DNA of 64,000 nt, from contig NZ_JADOUY010000007.1 in the NCBI RefSeq assembly GCF_015752285.1, positions 1 through 64,000 on the forward strand. The letters are read 5' to 3'. The position numbers were made by a program, and so were the translations under genes. This document shows, one piece after another, positions 58,061-64,000 of the stretch. Every line of letters begins with the position of its first letter. The stretch's first letter is position 1. The notes below the pieces were generated by a model. That model saw only the letters and a program-made list of their open reading frames with translations, made no database searches and was not told the origin of the DNA. This stretch comes from Mycetocola_A sp015752285 (GTDB lineage Bacteria; Actinomycetota; Actinomycetes; Actinomycetales; Microbacteriaceae).

Positions 58061-59071
58061 TCAGCGGCGCCCCGCAGCGAGCGACAGCAGACGCTCGAGC
58101 GGCCCTCGCCCGACGACCAGACGCCAGACGCTCGCGCCGGCCACCGACGCCACGGCCAGAGTGATCAGCAGCGGCCAGCCCGGATAGTCGGGTCCGCCGG
58201 CGTCCCGTGCGCCGGCGACCATGGCGAGCACGACGATCTGCACGGTGTACACCGTCAATGCCAGTGCCCCTGTTGCACCCACCGGCCAGAGCAGCCTGCG
58301 CATCAGACGGCCAGGCCCCTCCCCGCTCGTCGCGAGAAGGATCAGGCCTGTGAGGGCCATGACCGCTCCTCCCGATCCGACGATCTCCGCCATCGACGAT
58401 GAGTGGGCGGCGGCGGTGACCCCGGGGAGCACGGCTGCCATCCCGTAACCGAGAAGCGCGGATGCTGCTCCTCCGCCGATCATCCAGAGCTGGGTCCGTC
58501 GACGGCCGAGCCCTGACCGCGCCACGATGAGACCCGCGATGAGAACGGGGAGCCACACGAGAGCCGGGTACGTGCCGGTCAGGAGGTAGTCCCGCAGCAC
58601 ATCGGTACCCGTCGTGCCTCCGTCCTCCCCCGGATCGACGAGGTCGGCCACCATCGGTGCACCGACGAGAAAGACACCAGCGATCGCAGCGAGCACCGGT
58701 CGAGCCAGAAACAGCATCGGCAGGAGGATCAGGAACATGATCGCGTAATAGTCCAGGATGATCGAGACCTCGCTGCCCATCGTGCCGAGAACGACCCCGA
58801 GCAGGAAGATACCGAGCGACCGGACGAGAATCACTCGACGGGTCCGCCCGCGCGATCCGGGCGGGAATGGGCGATCAGCGCCAGACAGGAGTCCGAGCGA
58901 GATCCCGGCCAGCGTGGCGAACAGCAACGACGGGCGGCCATCGACGAGAAGCTCGGCGTCACCGTCCCGCGGCACGGTGTGCGCAAAGAACATCCCGAGA
59001 ATGGCCACCCCGCGCGCGATGTCGATACCGGCGATGCGGCCGACAGAGACCCGGCCGGGTTCCGTGATCAT
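58061..59071 (-). CDS. DUF418/DUF1624-type multispanning membrane protein
   Basis: The 336-residue protein has 8-10 transmembrane helices. The N-terminus RIAGIDIARGVAILGMFFAH is the hallmark of this acyltransferase-like membrane family; a LLWPVGATGALALTVYTVQ helix near the end also fits. Substrate unknown. It begins 14 bases after the ABC ATPase gene, so it may be the last gene of the transporter operon. Confidence 0.82.
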   Translation of the reverse strand: MITEPGRVSVGRIAGIDIARGVAILGMFFAHTVPRDGDAELLVDGRPSLLFATLAGISLGLLSGADRPFPPGSRGRTRRVILVRSLGIFLLGVVLGTMGSEVSIILDYYAIMFLILLPMLFLARPVLAAIAGVFLVGAPMVADLVDPGEDGGTTGTDVLRDYLLTGTYPALVWLPVLIAGLIVARSGLGRRRTQLWMIGGGAASALLGYGMAAVLPGVTAAAHSSSMAEIVGSGGAVMALTGLILLATSGEGPGRLMRRLLWPVGATGALALTVYTVQIVVLAMVAGARDAGGPDYPGWPLLITLAVASVAGASVWRLVVGRGPLERLLSLAAGRR

Positions 59072-59084
59072 CGCCGGGCCAACC

Positions 59085-60773
59085 TCACACCGTCGCGTCT
59101 GCCGACCGGAGCGACGCCAGTACCCGGCGGCGTTCAGCCTGCTCCACAGGGTCCGGCACAGGCAAGGAAGCCAAAAGTCGCTGGGTGTACGGGTCCTTCG
59201 GAGCTCCGAGCACCTCGGCGCCCGTTCCCTCCTCGATCAGTTTGCCGTGATAGAGCACGGCGATCCGGTCACTGAGGATGTCGACGACGGCGAGGTCGTG
59301 GCTGATGAACAGGGCGGCGAACCCGAGCTCGCTCTGCAACTCTGCGAAGAGTTCGAGAACCCGGGCCTGGACGGAGACATCGAGAGCGGAAGTCGGCTCG
59401 TCCGCGATGAGCAGAGAGGGGTCAAGCGCGAGCGCCCGAGCGAGGCTCGCGCGCTGGCGCTGGCCTCCACTGAGTTCGTGGGGGTACCTGCTGCCGAACG
59501 CCTTCGGCAACTGCACCGCTTCGAGGAGTTCGCCGACCCGCTGGTTCACGGCTCGCTGGTCCATGCCCTTTCGGTGGACCTTGAGCGGCTCAGCCACACA
59601 TTCGGTGATGGTGAGGAGCGGGTTGAAACTCGAAGCCGGGTCCTGGAAGACGAAACCGATGGAACTGCGCAGCGGACGGAAACGTCGCTCTTTCACGCCA
59701 TTCATCTCGGTGCCGAGTACCGTGAGCGATCCCCCGGACACGGCGGTGAGGCCGGCGATCGCGCGCCCGATGGTGGTCTTACCCGAACCGGACTCCCCCA
59801 CCAGGCCGACGACTTCACCCGGCGCGATGCTGAAACTCACGCCGTCGACGGCCACGAAACCGGGGCGACCCAGCCGGCCGGGGTACTCGATTCGCAGGTT
59901 CTCGGCTTTCACGACCGGGACGGCATCCGGATCGACCGGCGCCTTGCGTTCAGCCGCCTCGATCTTCTGCCCGATCCGCGGTACGGCGGCCAGGAGCTTT
60001 TGCGTGTAGGCGTTCTGCGGGTTCGCGAACAGGGTTGCGGCATCCGCCTCTTCGACGACCCGCCCCTGGTACATCACCGCGACGCGATCGGCGAGATCAG
60101 CGACGACTCCCATGTTGTGGGTGATCAGGACGATGGATGCCCCGAATTCGTCGCGACACCGGCGGAGGAGGTCGAGGATCTCAGCCTGTACGGTGACGTC
60201 GAGTGCGGTCGTCGGCTCGTCTGCGACGATGAGGCCCGGGTCGAGGACGAGCGCCATGGCGATGACGACGCGCTGCTTCTGCCCGCCGGAGAACTGGTGC
60301 GGGTAGAAATCGACGCGGGTTTCGGGATCGGGGATGCCGACCCGGGTGAGGATGTCTATGGCCAGGGCCCTGGCGGCTTTGCGGCTCAGTTTGCGGTCGT
60401 GGGCACGGAGTCCCTCGGCGATCTGCCAGCCGACCGTATAGACCGGATTCAACGCAGTAGACGGCTCCTGGAAGACCATCGACACGTCTGCGCCGCGGAT
60501 GCGGCGCAGTTCGTCTTTCGAGACGGAGACGACGTCGTTCTCGCTCGCGCCGTCCTTACTGCGCAGGATGATGGCACCTGACCTGGTAGCCGTGTCTGGC
60601 AGCAGGCCGAGGATGGTTTTGGCAGTGACCGTCTTGCCGCTGCCGGACTCGCCCACGATGGCGAGCACTTCACCTGGGGCGACTCTGAGGCTGACCTGGT
60701 CGACGGCTTTCACGGCGCCGGCATCCGTGGCGAACGAGACGTCGAGGTTGCGGATCTGGAGTACGTCGGTCAT
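59085..60773 (-). CDS. Fused dipeptide/oligopeptide ABC transporter ATPase (DppD-DppF type)
   Basis: The 562-residue protein has two complete ABC cassettes. The first has Walker A GESGSGKTVTAK, signature FSGGQKQRVVIA and Walker B LIVADEPTTALD. The second has GESGSGKTTIGR, LSGGQRQRASLA and LLIADEPTSALD. Both carry the oligopeptide-type regulatory C-terminus (DPYTQRLLASLPVP at the end). The ATG overlaps the permease stop (ATGA). Confidence 0.94.
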   Translation of the reverse strand: MTDVLQIRNLDVSFATDAGAVKAVDQVSLRVAPGEVLAIVGESGSGKTVTAKTILGLLPDTATRSGAIILRSKDGASENDVVSVSKDELRRIRGADVSMVFQEPSTALNPVYTVGWQIAEGLRAHDRKLSRKAARALAIDILTRVGIPDPETRVDFYPHQFSGGQKQRVVIAMALVLDPGLIVADEPTTALDVTVQAEILDLLRRCRDEFGASIVLITHNMGVVADLADRVAVMYQGRVVEEADAATLFANPQNAYTQKLLAAVPRIGQKIEAAERKAPVDPDAVPVVKAENLRIEYPGRLGRPGFVAVDGVSFSIAPGEVVGLVGESGSGKTTIGRAIAGLTAVSGGSLTVLGTEMNGVKERRFRPLRSSIGFVFQDPASSFNPLLTITECVAEPLKVHRKGMDQRAVNQRVGELLEAVQLPKAFGSRYPHELSGGQRQRASLARALALDPSLLIADEPTSALDVSVQARVLELFAELQSELGFAALFISHDLAVVDILSDRIAVLYHGKLIEEGTGAEVLGAPKDPYTQRLLASLPVPDPVEQAERRRVLASLRSADATV

Positions 60774-61822
60774 GGTCGTCCTTCGTTCTCGAGCCCGGCG
60801 AGCCCGCCGGGACCCGCGGTGAGGGTACCGCCAGGAACGACGGAGGTTTCGGCGACGGTGCCGGAGGAGGCGCCGACCGCGCGACGGCCGCGCAGGCGGG
60901 GGTCGGCAAGGTCGTTGAGGCTTTCACCGACAAGGGTGACGCCGAGCACGCTGAGAACGATCGCCAGTCCGGGAGGGATGGAGGTCCACCAGATCCCGCT
61001 CGACACGTCGGAGAGGGCCTGCTTGAGGTCGAAGCCCCATTCGCTGGCCGATGTCGGTTCGATGCCGAAGCCGAGGAAGCCGAGCCCGGCGAGGGTGAGG
61101 ATCGCCTCGGACGCGTTGAGCGTGAAGATCAGCGGCAGCGTGCGGGTGGCGTTGCGTAGGACATGCCGGAACATGATCCGAAGGTTGCTCGTCCCGACGA
61201 CCTTGGCGCTCTCGACGTACGCCTCTGATTTGATCCGCACCGTCTCTGCCCGGATGACCCGGAAATACTGCGGAATGAAAACGACGGTGATCGAGATCGC
61301 CGCGGCGAGGATACCGCCCCAGAGGCTCGACTGACCACCGGAGATCGCGATCGACATGACAATGGCGAGCAGCAGGGTCGGGAACGCGTAGATCGCGTCG
61401 CAGACGACGACGAGGATGCGGTCGAGCCAGCCCCCGAAGTAACCCGAGACAAGCCCGAGGGCGACGCCGGCGAAGATCGACAGCAGGACGGCCACGATGA
61501 CGACGCTGAGGCCGGTCTGGGCTCCCCAGATCACACGGGAGAGAACGTCATAACCGCCGACGGTTGTTCCGAGCAGGTGTTCGGCGCTCGGAGGACGCTG
61601 CGCGCCGAAGCTGCCGCTGTCATCACGCAGCTGGCTGTACCCGTACGGGGCCAGCAGCGGTGCGAGGAGGGCCGTGAGGACGAAGATGGCCGTGAGGACA
61701 AGTCCGCCGACGAGCATGCCGCGCTGGATTCCCACGCTCTGGGAGAGCTGGTGCACGACGGGAAGACGACGCCAGAGACTGCGTTTTCTGGTCGGGGCCG
61801 GTGGAGTCGAAGTCGTCGACAT
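60770..61822 (-). CDS. Dipeptide-type ABC transporter permease (DppC)
   Basis: The 350-residue protein has an N-terminal cytoplasmic stretch, a first helix GMLVGGLVLTAIFVLTALLA, the exported loop HLLGTTVGGYDVLSRVIWGA and five more helices. The EAA-type ATPase-coupling loop is around YVESAKVVGTSNLRIMFRH. The C-terminal 40 residues are a Gly-rich tail. The ATG is two bases from the DppB stop. Confidence 0.92.
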   Translation of the reverse strand: MSTTSTPPAPTRKRSLWRRLPVVHQLSQSVGIQRGMLVGGLVLTAIFVLTALLAPLLAPYGYSQLRDDSGSFGAQRPPSAEHLLGTTVGGYDVLSRVIWGAQTGLSVVIVAVLLSIFAGVALGLVSGYFGGWLDRILVVVCDAIYAFPTLLLAIVMSIAISGGQSSLWGGILAAAISITVVFIPQYFRVIRAETVRIKSEAYVESAKVVGTSNLRIMFRHVLRNATRTLPLIFTLNASEAILTLAGLGFLGFGIEPTSASEWGFDLKQALSDVSSGIWWTSIPPGLAIVLSVLGVTLVGESLNDLADPRLRGRRAVGASSGTVAETSVVPGGTLTAGPGGLAGLENEGRP

Positions 61823-61824
61823 GG

Positions 61825-62931
61825 TCAGTACCTCACTCGCGGGTCGATGAGCGCCGCGATCACGTCGACGATGAAGTTGGTCAGGGCGACGATCACGGCG
61901 AGAAGAACGACGATGCCCTGAACGGCCACGAAATCTCGTGCCTGCAGGTACTCGGCGAGCTGGAAGCCGAGTCCCTTCCATTCGAAGGTGGTCTCGGTCA
62001 GCACGGCACCTCCGAGGAGGAGGGCGATCTGAAGGCCGATGACCGTGATGATCGGGATGAGTGCGGGGCGGTAGGCGTGCTTGGTGACGAGACGGTATTC
62101 GCTGACACCTCGCGAGCGGCCGGCATCCACATAGTCGGTGGAGAGCGTCCCGATGACGTTGGTCCGGACCAGACGGAGGAAGATGCCTGCGGTAAGCAGA
62201 CCGAGGGTGAGACCGGGAAGGACGGCGTGCGCGAGAACATCGCCGAGGATTCCCGGGTCGCCGATCCGGAGGGCGTCCCAGAGGTAGATGCCGGTCTTGC
62301 CCTCGAGCAGCTGCATCTCGAGTTCGGTGCTGGTCGTGCCGCGCCCCGAGACGGGGAGCACCTTCAGCCACACCGAGAACACGAGCTTGAGCAGCATTCC
62401 GGCGAAGAACACGGGCGTCGCGTAGAAGAGGATCGCGAGGATGCGCAGGATGGCATCCGGGGTCTTGTCACGGAAGTACGCGGCGATCATGCCGAGCGGG
62501 ATTCCGACGATGAAAGCGACGATGAGCGCGTAGAAGGCGAGCTCGAGCGTCGCCGCACCGTAGGTGAAGAGCACTTCGATGACCGGGCGGTTGTCGCTCA
62601 GGGTGGTGCCGAAATCACCGGAGAAGATCTGCCCGACGTATTCCACGTACTGAACGAAGATGGGCCGGTCGTAGCCGGCCGCCGCGACACGCTCGGCGAG
62701 CTGGTCGGCGGTCAGACGATCGCCGAGTGCTGCAGTGATCGGGTCACCGGTCGTGCGCATCAGGATGAAGACGAGCGTGACCAGGATGAAGACAGTGGGG
62801 ATGATGAGCAGGAACCGGATGACGAGATAACGCCAGAGACTTCCGCCTGAAGCCTTCCGGGTACGCGGGGGCGCTGGCGTCCGTGCGGGCGTTGATTTCC
62901 CGTTCGACGCCGGGATGGTGAGGGAACTCAG
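61825..62931 (-). CDS. Dipeptide-type ABC transporter permease (DppB), start uncertain
   Basis: The frame from 62760 gives 311 residues with the large periplasmic loop (VQYVEYVGQIFSGDFGTTLS), five helices and the coupling loop DAGRSRGVSEYRLVTKHAYR. The first helix of the family (WRYLVIRFLLIIPTVFILVT) lies upstream of that ATG in the same frame, so the true start is further up. The frame is open to a TGA at 62935-62937. The only near-cognate start there is a CTG at 62931, used here. An internal ATG start would lose transmembrane helix 1. Confidence 0.8.
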   Translation of the reverse strand: MSSLTIPASNGKSTPARTPAPPRTRKASGGSLWRYLVIRFLLIIPTVFILVTLVFILMRTTGDPITAALGDRLTADQLAERVAAAGYDRPIFVQYVEYVGQIFSGDFGTTLSDNRPVIEVLFTYGAATLELAFYALIVAFIVGIPLGMIAAYFRDKTPDAILRILAILFYATPVFFAGMLLKLVFSVWLKVLPVSGRGTTSTELEMQLLEGKTGIYLWDALRIGDPGILGDVLAHAVLPGLTLGLLTAGIFLRLVRTNVIGTLSTDYVDAGRSRGVSEYRLVTKHAYRPALIPIITVIGLQIALLLGGAVLTETTFEWKGLGFQLAEYLQARDFVAVQGIVVLLAVIVALTNFIVDVIAALIDPRVRY

Positions 62932-62958
62932 CGGTCAACCTGCCAATCACAAAGGTGT

Positions 62959-62994
62959 GTGCAGGGCGACCGGCCACAGCCGGTCACCCTGCAC
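62959..62994 (-). terminator. 16-bp hairpin between the binding-protein gene and dppB
   Basis: gtgcagggcgaccgg (62959-62973) and ccggtcaccctgcac (62980-62994) pair with one mismatch, plus one inner C-G pair, around a CACA loop. There is no T-tract. Such hairpins after binding-protein genes usually cause partial termination and protect the upstream mRNA, giving an excess of the binding protein. Confidence 0.65.
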
Positions 62995-63026
62995 GGGGAG
63001 TCGGAGAGGTTCTCCGACCGGGTTGC

Positions 63027-64000
63027 TTACTTGCTCAGGGGTGCGTAACGGAACTTGAACGACGCATCGAGGGTAACCCCGTCGACGTCTGCTCCGGCAA
63101 CGGCGACCTGAGATCCCTGGAGGTACGGCACCGTCGAGAGGTCCTCGGCAACCTTCGCCTGGATCTCTTCGAACACGCTCGCGCGCTCATCGGGGTCGAC
63201 AGTCGATGCCTGCTCGAGGATCAGGTCGTTGACTTCCTGGTTGGCGTAGTGGTTCGCCAGGAAGTTCTCGATGAGGAAGAACGGTGTCAGGTAGTTGTCA
63301 CCGTCGGAGTAGTCCGGGAACCAACCCAGCTGGTACGCCGGGTAGACGTCGCTCGAGCGATCCTTCGAGTACTGAACCCACTCGGTGGTCTGCAGGTTGA
63401 CCGTGAACAGTCCGGATGCCTCGAGCTGCGACTTGATGAGCGCGTACTCGTCGCCAGACGACGGACCGTAGTGGTCGTTCGAGTACTGCAGGTTCAGTTC
63501 GACGGGCTCGGTGATGCCGGCGGCTTCGAGCCGCTCCGCTGCCTTCTCTTCGGAGGGCGCTCCGCTGCCGTCGCCGTACAGGTCCTTCAGCACCGTGGTG
63601 GCGCCGGTCAGGCCTTCAGGCATGAACGAGTAGAGCGGGGTGTATGTGCCCTTGTAGACCTCGTCTGCGATCTCCTCGCGGTCGATGAGGTCTGCGACCG
63701 CCTGACGGACGGCGAGGGCCTTGGCCGGGTCGGCCTCAGCGGTCGTCGCGCCGAACGGCTGCGTGTTGAAGTTGAAGACGATGTAGCGGATCTCTCCACC
63801 AGGGCCCTGGTGGACCGTCACGTCATCGTTGCCCTCGAGGTCGGCGATGTCCGTAGCGCTGAGGCTGCGGAATGCCACATCGATGTCGCCCTCCTGCACG
63901 GCGAGCTTGAGGTTCGACGACTCGGCGTAGTACTTCACGTTGACCGTCTCGGTCTCGGCGGCACCAAGAAGACCCTCGTAGTCGGGGTTCGCCTTGTACG
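63027..64000 (-). CDS. Dipeptide-type ABC transporter substrate-binding protein (5' part outside window)
   Basis: The family-5 solute-binding protein C-terminal part has about 324 residues: YKANPDYEGLLGA at the window edge, then LAVQEGDIDVAFRSLSATD, LAVRQAVADLIDREEIADEV and YQLGWFPDYSDGDNYLTPFF, which are typical. The signal peptide and first third are beyond 64000. It would capture peptides outside the membrane and feed the two permeases encoded downstream. It ends 32 bases before a strong hairpin. Confidence 0.93.
   Translation of the reverse strand, partial: YKANPDYEGLLGAAETETVNVKYYAESSNLKLAVQEGDIDVAFRSLSATDIADLEGNDDVTVHQGPGGEIRYIVFNFNTQPFGATTAEADPAKALAVRQAVADLIDREEIADEVYKGTYTPLYSFMPEGLTGATTVLKDLYGDGSGAPSEEKAAERLEAAGITEPVELNLQYSNDHYGPSSGDEYALIKSQLEASGLFTVNLQTTEWVQYSKDRSSDVYPAYQLGWFPDYSDGDNYLTPFFLIENFLANHYANQEVNDLILEQASTVDPDERASVFEEIQAKVAEDLSTVPYLQGSQVAVAGADVDGVTLDASFKFRYAPLSK

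Noticed and set aside
58758..60581. 607-codon plus-strand open frame across the ABC ATPase gene
   Set aside because: It is antisense to a gene with two complete sets of Walker and signature motifs; no recognisable protein features.

Overview
The window is high-GC DNA with the codon use, frequent GTG/TTG starts, leaderless-looking promoters and gene order of an actinobacterium. The arrangement (rpsP-khpA-rimM, trmD, rplS-lepB-rnhB-DUF2469-yraN-comM, smc-ftsY, rpmF-rnc-mutM, coaD-recG), an F420-type oxidoreductase and the very frequent ggatgcc/gcatccg words point to Microbacteriaceae. Genus is not resolved. No rRNA, tRNA or CRISPR array was found.

Region 1 (1-3306) is the edge of a mobile element. 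It holds the start of an IS3-type transposase, a phage-type protein of unknown function, a stand-alone zinc-ribbon/Prim-Pol primase domain, a HIRAN protein, a phage-type partner and a 45-residue zinc ribbon. The element abuts comM exactly where the ComM C-terminus is lost, so comM looks like the integration site. The usual next gene, dprA, is absent from this side.

Region 2 (3307-23598) is a conserved translation/secretion block that has been opened in two more places. An ltrA gene and a divergent DUF4062/STAND NTPase sit between yraN and DUF2469. A 9.4 kb nitrite-assimilation and molybdenum-cofactor set (sirohydrochlorin chelatase, nirD, nirB, SUMT, nnaR, moeZ-like, moaD, moaA, moaE) plus a repeat-rich noncoding patch sits between trmD and rimM. 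NirB needs siroheme, which SUMT and the chelatase supply. NnaR is the likely local regulator. The Moco genes would serve a nitrate reductase encoded elsewhere. RimM carries an unusual tandem-repeat acidic tail.

Region 3 (23777-46009) is mostly housekeeping: an LLM oxidoreductase, YbdK-type glutamate-cysteine ligase, ffh, lipB-lipA, ftsY, smc, a tandem GNAT, mutM-rnc-rpmF-DUF177, a moxR-DUF58-transglutaminase operon, coaD, recG and rsmD.

Region 4 (46015-56195) has thiL, a DUF3515 lipoprotein, ddl-gpsA-plsC-murA for envelope synthesis, and leuCD preceded by what reads as a complete leucine attenuator (leaderless leader peptide with four Leu codons, then an intrinsic terminator). terC follows, preceded by a manganese (yybP-ykoY) riboswitch-like leader and divergent from a YqhA-family membrane gene.

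Region 5 (56263-64000) has a GH15 glucoamylase-like enzyme, a DUF418/DUF1624-type membrane protein and a dipeptide-type ABC transporter (fused ATPase, two permeases, and a binding protein cut by the window end).
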